Source: Pseudomonas sp. KBW05 (GTDB lineage: Bacteria; Pseudomonadota; Gammaproteobacteria; Pseudomonadales; Pseudomonadaceae). Taken from it: a stretch of DNA of 64,000 nucleotides. This document shows positions 55,519 through 63,750 of this stretch, in pieces. The first letter of the stretch is position 1, and each line of letters starts with the position of its first letter. A model generated the notes under the pieces. That model saw nothing but the letters and a program-made list of their open reading frames with translations. It was not told the DNA's origin and ran no database searches. The position numbers and the translations under genes are program-made. Where the stretch lies: positions 248,001 to 312,000 of the forward strand of contig NZ_QAJM01000019.1 of the NCBI RefSeq assembly GCF_003852405.1, given 5' to 3'.

Positions 55519-56148
55519 ATGGATGACTCAGATTACTTGCGCCTGCTCACCGTAGCGGCCGAACAAGCCAATGCGTTCTTGTCCAATGCCCGCAAATGGG
55601 AGCGTGAGCGTTGGGTCTGCCAGCGCCTGCTGCAAGGCTTGAATGTGCCCTACCGGGCCGAAGAGTTTCACGCCGCCGGGCAAGAGCCGCCGGACGTGCT
55701 GTTTCGCGATGCCAGTTTCGAGGTTTTTTTTGTACTGGACGAGGGCCGGCGCCTGAACGACGAATGGCGCGACGAGTTGCTGCGCAGGCGCAGCGCCTTC
55801 TCCCTCAGCCAGTTGGTGCGGCGCGAAGCCAAGCCGCGACGCATCCCCGCCCATGAGTTCTTGCTGCGCCTGGCGCCGACGCTGCGCAAGAAGGCGCACA
55901 ACTATAAAGAGCGCGGAATAGAGCTCGGGGAGCTGGACCTCATCGCCTTCACCAGCCTCAAGCGTGAAGTGCTCGACCTCAACAGCCATTTCCCGCCACC
56001 GACGGAATATCTGCGCCAGGGCTGGCGCTCGCTTTCACTGGTGGGGCCGACCTTTGCCCGCGTGCTGTTTGCCCACCCCGACGCACCGGATTTCTTGCGC
56101 AACAACCTGGGCCGCAGCATAGTGTTCGACGTGGGCATCAGCCTCTGA
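55519..56148 (+). CDS. DUF1780 family protein
   Basis: 209 aa, soluble. Contains NARKWERERWVCQRLLQGL at the N-terminus, EPPDVLFRDASFEVFFVLDEGRRLNDEWR, in a form consistent with a restriction-endonuclease-like fold (D in PDVLF, E in FEVFF). The family is confined mostly to Pseudomonas; activity is untested here. No clear ribosome site precedes the ATG. Confidence 0.72.
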   Translation: MDDSDYLRLLTVAAEQANAFLSNARKWERERWVCQRLLQGLNVPYRAEEFHAAGQEPPDVLFRDASFEVFFVLDEGRRLNDEWRDELLRRRSAFSLSQLVRREAKPRRIPAHEFLLRLAPTLRKKAHNYKERGIELGELDLIAFTSLKREVLDLNSHFPPPTEYLRQGWRSLSLVGPTFARVLFAHPDAPDFLRNNLGRSIVFDVGISL

Positions 56149-56202
56149 GCCCCCGGACTGTAACGTGGCGCCCTTTTGCAACGTCTACCTGACGAGGCCT
56201 TT

Positions 56203-56376
56203 ATGACCAGCCGCCTGAACCCCGATGACCAACAGCATGTCGAAGAGTACCTGCAACTCTCCCAAAACCGAGTCGAGCGCAAGCCTTTCCGGCCTTGGCT
56301 GCTCCTTGGTGTGGTGCTGGTTGTGGTGATCGGCCTCGGCCTGCTGAGCCGCCTTTTGAGTTACCTGACGCTATGA
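56203..56376 (+). CDS. Small single-pass membrane protein (DUF3094)
   Basis: 57 aa. Polar N-terminus MTSRLNPDDQQHVEEYLQLSQNRVERKPF followed by one C-terminal membrane helix (LLLGVVLVVVIGLGLLSRLL). GAGG upstream. A conserved Pseudomonas protein of unknown function; likely co-transcribed with the DUF1780 gene before it. Confidence 0.8.
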   Translation: MTSRLNPDDQQHVEEYLQLSQNRVERKPFRPWLLLGVVLVVVIGLGLLSRLLSYLTL

Positions 56377-56436
56377 GCTGCTTAGCGCTCGCGGGGGTAA
56401 CTGCTCCGATTTCTTTTAGCCTTGCGAGATATCCCC

Positions 56437-57735
56437 ATGACCCATCGTATTATTATCGTCGGCGGCGGCGCCGGCGGCCTGGAGTTGGCTACCCGCCTGG
56501 GTAAGACTCTGGGCAAGCGCGGCACCGCCAGCATCACGCTGGTAGACGCCAACCTGACCCACATCTGGAAGCCCTTGCTGCACGAAGTCGCTGCCGGTTC
56601 GCTGAATTCTTCGGAAGACGAACTCAACTATGTTGCCCAAGCCAAATGGAACCACTTCGAGTTCCAGCTGGGGCGCATGAGCGGATTGGACCGTGAACAG
56701 AAGAAAATCCAGCTGGCCGCCACCCTCGATGAAGAAGGCCGTGAGCTGGTGCCCGCGCGCGTGCTGGGTTATGACAGCCTGGTCATCGCTGTCGGCAGCA
56801 CCACCAACGACTTCGGCACCGAGGGTGCGGCGCAGCACTGCCTGTTCCTCGACACGCGCAAGCAGGCCGAGCGCTTCCACCAGCAACTGCTCAACCACTA
56901 TCTGCGCGCCCATGCCGGGCAAACCGATGCGGTCGAGCAGATCAGCGTCGCCATCGTCGGCGCCGGTGCCACGGGCGTCGAATTGGCCGCCGAGCTGCAT
57001 AACGCCGCCCATGAACTGGCAGCCTACGGCCTGGACCGCATCAAGCCGGAAAACATGCACATCACCTTGATCGAAGCCGGACCACGGGTATTGCCCGCCC
57101 TGCCGGAGCGGATTGGCGGACCGGTGCATAAAACCCTGGAGAAGCTCGGTGTGACCGTGCTGACCAACTCGGCGGTCAGCGAAGTGACGGCCGACGCGCT
57201 GATCACCAGCAGTGGCCAGGTGATTCCCGCCAGTCTGAAGGTGTGGGCGGCGGGGATTCGCGCACCGGGTTTCCTCAAGGACATCGATGGCCTGGAAACC
57301 AACCGCATCAACCAATTGCAGGTGTTGCCGACGCTGCAAACCACCCGTGACGAGAACATTTTTGCCTTCGGCGACTGCGCGGCCTGCCCGCAACCGGGCA
57401 CAGACCGCAACGTGCCGCCACGGGCCCAGGCCGCTCACCAGCAGGCTTCGCTGTTGGCCAAGTCGCTGAAGCTGCGCATCGAAGGCAAGGACTTGCCGAC
57501 CTACAAATACACCGACTACGGCTCGCTGATCTCGCTGTCGCGCTTCTCGGCGGTGGGCAATCTGATGGGCAACCTGACCGGTAGCGTGATGCTGGAAGGC
57601 TGGCTGGCGCGGATGTTCTACGTGTCGCTGTACCGCATGCACCAGATGGCCCTGTACGGCTTTTTCCGCACGGCGATGCTGATGCTCGGCAGCAAGATCG
57701 GACGCGGGACTGAGCCAAGGCTCAAACTGCACTGA
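56437..57735 (+). CDS. ndh: Type II NADH dehydrogenase
   Basis: 432 aa from ATG 56437 (the frame opens at 56422). FAD motif IIIVGGGAGGLELATRLG, NADH motif VAIVGAGATGVELAAEL, FAFGDCAACP near the C-terminus, and an amphipathic membrane-binding C-terminal segment (SLYRMHQMALYGFFRTAMLML). It oxidises NADH and reduces ubiquinone without pumping protons. Confidence 0.94.
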   Translation: MTHRIIIVGGGAGGLELATRLGKTLGKRGTASITLVDANLTHIWKPLLHEVAAGSLNSSEDELNYVAQAKWNHFEFQLGRMSGLDREQKKIQLAATLDEEGRELVPARVLGYDSLVIAVGSTTNDFGTEGAAQHCLFLDTRKQAERFHQQLLNHYLRAHAGQTDAVEQISVAIVGAGATGVELAAELHNAAHELAAYGLDRIKPENMHITLIEAGPRVLPALPERIGGPVHKTLEKLGVTVLTNSAVSEVTADALITSSGQVIPASLKVWAAGIRAPGFLKDIDGLETNRINQLQVLPTLQTTRDENIFAFGDCAACPQPGTDRNVPPRAQAAHQQASLLAKSLKLRIEGKDLPTYKYTDYGSLISLSRFSAVGNLMGNLTGSVMLEGWLARMFYVSLYRMHQMALYGFFRTAMLMLGSKIGRGTEPRLKLH

Positions 57736-57751
57736 TCGACTGCGCAGTGAC

Positions 57752-57787
57752 AAAAAATCCCCCTATCAAACGATAGGGGGATTTTTT
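57752..57787. terminator. Bidirectional terminator between ndh and the LysR gene
   Basis: A 16-bp perfect stem (57752-57767 with 57772-57787), 4-base loop, with A and T runs at its ends, serving the convergent ndh and LysR genes. It overlaps the last codons of the LysR gene by two bases. Confidence 0.88.
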
Positions 57788-58673
57788 ATTGGGCCGAATA
57801 AAACTCCGCCATATGGTCGACAAACGCCCGGACCTTCGGCGCCAGGTGCCGGGACTGCGGATAGAGGGCGTAGTAGTGGCGCTCGCCCAATGAGTAGTTG
57901 GGCAGTATCGGCACAAGCAGGCCCTGCGCCAGCTCATTACGCACCGTGGCCAGGGTGAAACAGGCAATGCCCGCCCCCGCCAATGTCGCCGCGTGCAGCG
58001 CACTGATGGTATTGCTCCTGAACCGCCCCGCCGGGGTGACCTTGACCAAGCCACCCCGCGCCGCACTCAGTTGCCAATCCGACGAGGCACCGATAAACGT
58101 CAGCAAGCGATGTTTGTCCAGTTCCTGCGCCGAACGGGGCAAGCCATGCCGGCCGATATAGCCCGGCGACGCCACCAGCACCTGCCTGGAGACTGCCAAT
58201 GTGCGCGCCATCAAGGTGGTGTCCGCTAGCGCGCTGGCGATGCGTATCGCCACGTCAAACCCAGCGGCGACCAGGTCGACAAATTGATCGTCGCAATGCA
58301 GCTCAAGCTCGATATCGGGGTAACGCCGCTGAAAGCCCGGCAGCCAGTGCGGCAAGTCCAGCGTGCCCACCACCAGCGGCACACTGACCCTGAGCAAACC
58401 TTCCGGACGCTGGTGGCCCTGGGCGATGGCCTGGGAAGCCGCCCCGATACGATCGAGGATATCGACGCATGCGGCGTAGTATTGCTCCCCGGCCGAGGTC
58501 AGGCTGAAACGCCTGGTATTGCGGTTGATCAGCTGGGCGCCCAGTTCAATTTCCAGCTGTTGCAACTGCCGTGAAATCGTCGAATGCGTGGTATCCAGGC
58601 GTTCTGCGGCGGCAGAAAAACCCTTGGCCTCAACGATGCACCGAAAGGCGCGCATGGCAGATAACTGGTTCAT
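57786..58673 (-). CDS. LysR-family transcriptional regulator
   Basis: 295 aa. N-terminal winged HTH (MNQLSAMRAFRCIVEAKGFSAAAERLDTTHSTISRQLQQLE) and a C-terminal LysR substrate-binding domain. It lies 30 bases downstream of the hydrolase gene in the same direction, so the two are probably co-transcribed. Target and inducer unknown; control of the hydrolase is plausible. Confidence 0.88.
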   Translation of the reverse strand: MNQLSAMRAFRCIVEAKGFSAAAERLDTTHSTISRQLQQLEIELGAQLINRNTRRFSLTSAGEQYYAACVDILDRIGAASQAIAQGHQRPEGLLRVSVPLVVGTLDLPHWLPGFQRRYPDIELELHCDDQFVDLVAAGFDVAIRIASALADTTLMARTLAVSRQVLVASPGYIGRHGLPRSAQELDKHRLLTFIGASSDWQLSAARGGLVKVTPAGRFRSNTISALHAATLAGAGIACFTLATVRNELAQGLLVPILPNYSLGERHYYALYPQSRHLAPKVRAFVDHMAEFYSAQ

Positions 58674-58703
58674 GAAGCAGGCGATCCCTGGCTGGTCGGG
58701 GAA

Positions 58704-59447
58704 TCAGTTAACCGGCAAGGCAATGATCTGCGACGTGCTCAGCACCGAGCCGAACGTGTCTTCGATCTCAGCCAGCGCCGAGTTGTGCAGTTCATCCTTG
58801 CTCACCGAACGGCCATCGGCGCGGGTAATCGCCCGAGTGGCGGTGGCATCGGATGCTACCACAACGTCATAGCCCAACGGCGCGGCGTCCCGGGCGGCGC
58901 CGGCGACGCAGGCGTGGGTCATCAGGCCGCTGATGATCAGGGTCTTGATGCCTGCCTGCTTCAATTGCGCATCCAGATCCGTGCTGGCAAAAACGCTGAC
59001 GGAGGTTTTCTGCACAAGCTTGTCTTGTGGGCGCGGCTTCATCAGCGGGTGGAAATCGACGGTCTTGCCATTGGTGGCAAATACGGCGGCACCGTCTGGG
59101 GCGATATGCTGCACGTGAATGACTTGGATATGCTCCTTGTCGGCAAACTTGATCAGGCGCTGGGTGTTTTCCAGGGCTTTCATGCCATCGGGGATCGGCA
59201 TGCGACCAGTGAAGTATTCATTCTGGAAGTCGATCACCAGCAAGGCAGTGGTTTTCGGGTCTAGACGACCAATGGCTTCGGCGCCCGACATGGCGCGGAT
59301 GGTCGGGTGCGGATTCGTCGCGGTTTCGGCTGCCACGGCAAATTGACCGAGGCCCATCATCATGCCCAAGCCAACAAGCGTGGACTTGACCAGCGCAGGC
59401 AATGAACGGGCAGGCTGAACAGCAAAGAAAGGAGCGGTACGGGTCAT
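58704..59447 (-). CDS. Exported isochorismatase-family cysteine hydrolase
   Basis: 247 aa. Residues 1-40 are a Sec-type signal (basic, hydrophobic LVGLGMMMGLGQFAVAA). The catalytic Asp73 is in LLVIDFQNEYF, the Lys in VQKTSVSVF, and the Cys in LMTHACVAGAARDA, so the full triad is present. Such enzymes hydrolyse amides or vinyl ethers (nicotinamidase, isochorismatase, ureidoacrylate hydrolase relatives). Most relatives are cytoplasmic; export is unusual. Substrate unknown. Confidence 0.82.
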   Translation of the reverse strand: MTRTAPFFAVQPARSLPALVKSTLVGLGMMMGLGQFAVAAETATNPHPTIRAMSGAEAIGRLDPKTTALLVIDFQNEYFTGRMPIPDGMKALENTQRLIKFADKEHIQVIHVQHIAPDGAAVFATNGKTVDFHPLMKPRPQDKLVQKTSVSVFASTDLDAQLKQAGIKTLIISGLMTHACVAGAARDAAPLGYDVVVASDATATRAITRADGRSVSKDELHNSALAEIEDTFGSVLSTSQIIALPVN

Positions 59448-59573
59448 GGTGCGAATTCCTGTTGGGTTGATTGACTGACGAGGCCCAGTCTAGGAGGACA
59501 GGCTCGCCGCACCAACGCACCAATCAGCACAATATCTGTTTGGAAACTGCACAAGTGTTGCTGAAAAAAAGGC

Positions 59574-59610
59574 AAAAAAAATCCCCGTATCTTTCGATAC
59601 GAGGATTTTT
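59574..59610 (-). terminator. Terminator of the tRNA cluster
   Basis: On the minus strand, a stem of about 13 bp with one mismatch (59582-59591 region with 59596-59605) and a 4-base loop is followed by a run of T residues at 59574-59581. It follows the last tRNA-Pro. Confidence 0.8.
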
Positions 59611-59614
59611 AATA

Positions 59615-59691
59615 TGGTCGGGGTAAGGGGATTCGAACTCCTGACATCCTGCTCCCAAAGCAGGCGCGCTACCGGACTGCGCTATACCCCG
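59615..59691 (-). tRNA. tRNA-Pro (anticodon TGG), copy 1
   Basis: 77 bases including encoded CCA. Anticodon loop TTTGGGA. It differs from the copy at 59867-59943 only at positions 49 and 65 of the T stem (A-T here, G-C there). A terminator T tract ends two bases before its 5' end. Confidence 0.93.
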
Positions 59692-59693
59692 GT

Positions 59694-59721
59694 AAAAAAA
59701 AGGCGACCTTTCAGTCGCCTT
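59694..59721 (-). terminator. Terminator between tRNA-Lys and tRNA-Pro copy 1
   Basis: On the minus strand, AAGGCGAC / GTCGCCTT (59721-59714 with 59707-59700) with a 6-base loop, followed by eight T residues (59701-59694). It should end transcripts of the Asn-Pro-Lys genes. Confidence 0.82.
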
Positions 59722-59785
59722 CTTCGATCAGTGCTTTTGGCCTCTGATCTTAAGATCTGATCCCAGCGTTAACTGGTTTCAAAAA

Positions 59786-59861
59786 TGGTGGGTCGTGTGG
59801 GATTCGAACCTACGACCAATTGGTTAAAAGCCAACTGCTCTACCAACTGAGCTAACGACCC
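59786..59861 (-). tRNA. tRNA-Lys (anticodon TTT)
   Basis: 76 bases with encoded CCA; anticodon loop CTTTTAA; acceptor GGGTCGT with ACGACCC. Confidence 0.95.
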
Positions 59862-59866
59862 AAAAA

Positions 59867-59943
59867 TGGTCGGGGTAGGGGGATTCGAACTCCCGACATC
59901 CTGCTCCCAAAGCAGGCGCGCTACCGGACTGCGCTATACCCCG
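59867..59943 (-). tRNA. tRNA-Pro (anticodon TGG), copy 2
   Basis: 77 bases with encoded CCA, identical to copy 1 apart from a compensatory G-C for A-T at the 49-65 pair. Both copies carry the same A52-C62 mismatch. Confidence 0.95.
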
Positions 59944-59952
59944 GTTTGAAAT

Positions 59953-60028
59953 TGGCTCCGTGACCAGGACTCGAACCTGGGACCCAATGATTAACAGTCA
60001 TTTGCTCTACCGACTGAGCTATCACGGA
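59953..60028 (-). tRNA. tRNA-Asn (anticodon GTT)
   Basis: 76 bases with encoded CCA; anticodon loop CTGTTAA; acceptor TCCGTGA with TCACGGA. First gene after the cluster's promoter. Confidence 0.95.
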
Positions 60029-60117
60029 ACTACATATTTCAAAGTACAACTTCTACTGCGGTGTAACCTTCTCTTCGAGTCTTCCGTATCGCTACGTTGT
60101 CATGTCTGAGGCGCGCT

Positions 60118-60145
60118 ATTCTACAATCTTAAAAACCCCTGTCAA
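60118..60145 (-). promoter_or_regulatory. Strong sigma70 promoter of the tRNA cluster
   Basis: Perfect -35 TTGACA (60145-60140), a 16-base spacer and -10 TAGAAT (60123-60118), followed by a GC-rich discriminator GCGCGCC typical of stringently controlled stable-RNA promoters. Transcript leader to tRNA-Asn is about 80 bases. The rest of 60029-60276 holds no gene. Confidence 0.85.
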
Positions 60146-60276
60146 CCCTTTAAATTGCTTTTAAGACAATGATTTGCGCTTGTTTCTGATTTCTTCTTGG
60201 GGAGAAGAAACCCGTGGGCTGACGTTGTTGCGGGGCGCACTTTACTAGCCTTTTCCTTACAGTTCAACGCCCTATC

Positions 60277-60304
60277 GAAAAAAAAGGCCCCGCGATGCGG
60301 GGCC
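60277..60304 (-). terminator. Terminator of clpB
   Basis: On the minus strand GGCCCCGC / GCGGGGCC (60304-60297 with 60293-60286), a 3-base loop, then eight or more T residues (60285-60278). Confidence 0.9.
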
Positions 60305-60329
60305 TCCTTTATTACGCCAGTGGCTGGGC

Positions 60330-62894
60330 TCAGTGGAAGACGATTTCGTCGTTCTCCACCGTCGCCGCGACGCTGGTGCCAGGCATAAAGCTGCCCGACA
60401 GGATCAGCTGCGCCAGCGGGTTTTCGATCCAGCGCTGGATCGCACGTTTCAGAGGCCGTGCGCCATACACCGGGTCGTAGCCAACCGCGATCAGCTTGTC
60501 CAACGCCTCGCTGCTCAGCTCCAGGGCCAGCTCGCGCTCGGCCAGTCGGCTGCGCAGGCGACCCAGTTGGATCTCGGTGATGCCTGCGATCTGATCCCGT
60601 GCCAGAGGCTCGAAGATCACCACTTCATCGACCCGGTTGATAAATTCCGGGCGGAAGTGGCTGGTCAGCGCATCCATCACCGCAGCACGCTGGCCTTCAC
60701 GATCACCGACCAATTCCTGGATCTGTGCCGAGCCCAGGTTAGAGGTCATCACGATCACCGTGTTGCGGAAGTCCACGGTACGCCCGTGGCTGTCCGTCAG
60801 CCGGCCATCTTCCAACACCTGCAGCAACACGTTGAACACATCCGGGTGAGCCTTCTCGACTTCATCCAGCAGGATCACCGAGTAAGGCTTACGCCGCACA
60901 GCTTCGGTCAGGTAGCCACCTTCCTCGTAGCCCACATAGCCTGGTGGTGCGCCGATCAAGCGAGCCACCGAGTGTTTCTCCATGAATTCGGACATATCGA
61001 TCCGCACCATGGCCTCTTCAGTATCAAAGAGGAACTCGGCCAAGGCCTTGCACAGCTCGGTCTTACCCACGCCGGTCGGGCCGAGGAACATAAACGAGCC
61101 GCTCGGACGGTTCGGGTCGGACAACCCGGCCCGCGAACGCCGCACCGCGTTGGACACGGCCACCACGGCTTCTTCCTGGCCAATCACACGTTGGTGCAAC
61201 AGGCTTTCCATCTTCAGCAGCTTGTCGCGCTCGCCTTCGAGCATTTTCGACACCGGAATGCCGGTCCACTTCGAGACGACTTCGGCAATTTCTTCCTCGG
61301 TCACCTTGCTGCGCAGCAACTGGTTCTCGGCCTTGCCGTGTTGGTCGACCATTTGCAGGCTGCGTTCCAGGTCCGGGATCACCCCATACTGCAACTCGGC
61401 CATGCGGTTCAGGTCGCCTTTACGGCGTGCAGCTTCCAGTTCCTGGCGGGACTGCTCGATTTTCTGCTGGATCTGCGCAGAGCCCTGCACTTCGGCTTTT
61501 TCCGAGGTCCAGATTTCTTCCAGGTCCGAATACTCGCGTTCCAGACGGACGATTTCTTCCTGGAGTTTTTCCAGGCGTTTTTTCGCCGCGTCGTCTTCTT
61601 CTTTCTTCAGGGCCTGGGATTCAACTTTCAGCTGAATCAGGCGCCGATCCAGGCGGTCGAGCACTTCCGGCTTGGAGTCGATCTCCATGCGAATGCGGCT
61701 GGCCGCTTCGTCGATCAAGTCGATGGCCTTGTCAGGCAACTGACGATCAGTGATATAGCGATGGCTCAATTTCGCCGCCGCAATGATCGCACCGTCAGTG
61801 ATCGCCACCTTATGGTGGACCTCATAACGCTCTTTCAGGCCACGCAGGATCGCGATGGTGTCCTCTTCGCTCGGCTCTTCCACCAGCACCTTCTGGAAGC
61901 GACGCTCAAGGGCCGCATCCTTTTCAATGTACTGGCGATACTCGTTGAGCGTCGTGGCACCGACGCAGTGCAACTCACCCCGCGCCAACGCTGGCTTGAG
62001 CATGTTGCCCGCATCCATGGAGCCTTCGCCTTTACCGGCGCCGACCATGGTGTGCAGTTCGTCGATAAACAGAATGATCTGCCCTTCCTGCTTCGACAGT
62101 TCATTGAGCAGGGATTTCAGGCGCTCTTCGAACTCGCCACGGAACTTGGCACCGGCGATCAACGCCCCCATGTCCAGGGACAGCAGGCGCTTGCCTTTCA
62201 GGCCGTCCGGCACTTCACCATTGATGATGCGCTGAGCCAAACCTTCGGCAATCGCGGTTTTACCCACGCCAGGCTCACCGATGAGCACCGGGTTGTTCTT
62301 GGTGCGACGTTGCAACACCTGGATGGTGCGACGAATTTCATCGTCACGACCGATCACCGGGTCAAGCTTGCCGTCTTCGGCGCGCTTGGTCAGGTCGACG
62401 GTGTATTTATCCAGGGCCTGGCGCGACTCCTCATGGTTGGGGTCGTTCACCGCGTCGCCGCCACGCAGGTTGTTGATGGCATTTTCCAGGGCTTTCTTGC
62501 TCACGCCCTGGCCCAGCAACAACTTGCCGAGCTTGCTGTTTTCGTCCATGGCGGCGAGCAGCACCAGTTCGCTGGAGATGAACTGGTCGCCCTTTTGCTG
62601 GGCCAGGCGGTCCGCTTGGTTAAGCAGGCGCGCCAAGTCCTGGGACATATTCACGTCGCCGGTCGGATTTTGGATTTTCGGCAGTTGGTCGAGCTCTTTG
62701 CTCAACTCCTTGCGCAGGCTGTTCACGTCGAAGCCCACCTGCATCAGCAAGGGCTTGATAGAACCACCTTGCTGCTCCAGAAGCGCCTGCATCAAGTGCG
62801 CAGGTTCAATGGCCGGGTGGTCGAGGCCCACCGCCAGGGATTGAGAGTCAGATAATGCCAACTGCAATTTGCTGGTTAAACGATCAATACGCAT
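60330..62894 (-). CDS. clpB: Protein disaggregase chaperone ClpB
   Basis: 854 aa. Clp_N repeat domain at 1-145, first AAA+ module with Walker A GEPGVGKT (about residue 205), a coiled-coil middle domain of about 120 residues (around 405-525), second AAA+ with GPTGVGKT (about residue 605), and a C-terminal D2-small domain. No ClpP-binding loop. It rescues aggregated proteins with DnaK. Preceded by AAGGAAGG and by a sigma32 promoter. Confidence 0.97.
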   Translation of the reverse strand: MRIDRLTSKLQLALSDSQSLAVGLDHPAIEPAHLMQALLEQQGGSIKPLLMQVGFDVNSLRKELSKELDQLPKIQNPTGDVNMSQDLARLLNQADRLAQQKGDQFISSELVLLAAMDENSKLGKLLLGQGVSKKALENAINNLRGGDAVNDPNHEESRQALDKYTVDLTKRAEDGKLDPVIGRDDEIRRTIQVLQRRTKNNPVLIGEPGVGKTAIAEGLAQRIINGEVPDGLKGKRLLSLDMGALIAGAKFRGEFEERLKSLLNELSKQEGQIILFIDELHTMVGAGKGEGSMDAGNMLKPALARGELHCVGATTLNEYRQYIEKDAALERRFQKVLVEEPSEEDTIAILRGLKERYEVHHKVAITDGAIIAAAKLSHRYITDRQLPDKAIDLIDEAASRIRMEIDSKPEVLDRLDRRLIQLKVESQALKKEEDDAAKKRLEKLQEEIVRLEREYSDLEEIWTSEKAEVQGSAQIQQKIEQSRQELEAARRKGDLNRMAELQYGVIPDLERSLQMVDQHGKAENQLLRSKVTEEEIAEVVSKWTGIPVSKMLEGERDKLLKMESLLHQRVIGQEEAVVAVSNAVRRSRAGLSDPNRPSGSFMFLGPTGVGKTELCKALAEFLFDTEEAMVRIDMSEFMEKHSVARLIGAPPGYVGYEEGGYLTEAVRRKPYSVILLDEVEKAHPDVFNVLLQVLEDGRLTDSHGRTVDFRNTVIVMTSNLGSAQIQELVGDREGQRAAVMDALTSHFRPEFINRVDEVVIFEPLARDQIAGITEIQLGRLRSRLAERELALELSSEALDKLIAVGYDPVYGARPLKRAIQRWIENPLAQLILSGSFMPGTSVAATVENDEIVFH

Positions 62895-62966
62895 TAGTCA
62901 CCTTCCTTTTGAGCAGGCCGGAGATATAAAACATCCTGAATGAAGAAACCTGCCAGATACCCTTAT

Positions 62967-62994
62967 AGATGGGGTGGATTCTGGGAGTTTCAAG
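62967..62994 (-). promoter_or_regulatory. Sigma32 heat-shock promoter of clpB
   Basis: On the minus strand CTTGAAA (62994-62988), 14-base spacer, CCCATCT (62973-62967). This matches the sigma32 consensus CTTGAAA-N(11-16)-CCCATNT at every fixed position. It lies about 73 bases before the clpB ATG. Confidence 0.9.
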
Positions 62995-63024
62995 CGCCGG
63001 GCAGTTGACGCAAGTCAGAAGAGT

Positions 63025-63750
63025 CTAGCGGTCAAGCCAGATAAGGGAGGCAAACCGGCCGGTACGAGGGCTGCGGCGGTAAGAAAAGAAGCGCGGATCG
63101 GTCACGGTACAGAAGCCGCCACCATAGACAGCGGTGACGCCGCGTGCGGCAAGGCGCAGGCGAGCGAGCTTATAGATGTCGGCCATGTACTTGCCGGGGT
63201 TGCGACTTGGCACGAAGGCTTCAGCGGTGATCGGCAGTTGCTGCATGAAGGCTTCACGCACTTCCGGGCCGACTTCGAAGGCTTGCGGGCCAATGGCCGG
63301 GCCGAGCCAGACCAGAACTTCGCCGGGCTCGGTATCCAGGCTTTCAAAAGCGGCTTCCAGCACGCCCGCCGCCAAGCCACGCCAACCGGCATGGGCTGCG
63401 GCGACGCGAGTGCCAGCACGGTTGCAGAACAGTGCGGGCAGGCAATCGGCAGTCATCGAGGTGCAAGCGATGCCAGGCGTGCTGGTCCAACTGCCATCGG
63501 CTTCAGCGGTGCGGGTTGGGTCAGCTTCGACCACAGTCACACCATGAACCTGACGCAGCCAGGCCGGCTGGATAGCAAAGGCATCACTTAAACGACGGCG
63601 ATTCTCAAGGACGGCCTCCAGGCTGTCCTCGACGTGATCGCCCAGGTTGAGGCTGTCGAACGGCGCCAGGCTGACGCCGCCCGCACGGGTGGTAACGCAG
63701 GCTTTTACCCGAGCCGGCGCGGGCCAGTCAGGAATCAGCCAGTCACTCAT
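63025..63750 (-). CDS. pgeF: Peptidoglycan editing factor PgeF (YfiH/polyphenol oxidase family)
   Basis: 241 aa. YfiH/laccase-domain motifs: ACVTTRAGGVSLAPFDSLNLGDHVED, LRQVHGVTVV, MTADCLPALF, AAHAGWRGLAAGV and GPAIGPQAFEVG; the zinc ligands H (QVHG), C (ADCLP) and H (AAHAGW) are all present. PgeF hydrolyses wrongly built UDP-MurNAc-L-Ser. Start overlaps the rluD stop (ATGA). Confidence 0.92.
   Translation of the reverse strand: MSDWLIPDWPAPARVKACVTTRAGGVSLAPFDSLNLGDHVEDSLEAVLENRRRLSDAFAIQPAWLRQVHGVTVVEADPTRTAEADGSWTSTPGIACTSMTADCLPALFCNRAGTRVAAAHAGWRGLAAGVLEAAFESLDTEPGEVLVWLGPAIGPQAFEVGPEVREAFMQQLPITAEAFVPSRNPGKYMADIYKLARLRLAARGVTAVYGGGFCTVTDPRFFSYRRSPRTGRFASLIWLDR

Noticed and set aside
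60029-60276. 5S rRNA or another RNA gene next to the tRNA cluster
   Set aside because: Only the promoter and an AT-rich leader are seen; no rRNA-like sequence.
60333-62855. 840-codon open frame antisense to clpB
   Set aside because: It mirrors the conserved ClpB coding frame and has no protein-like features or start signal.
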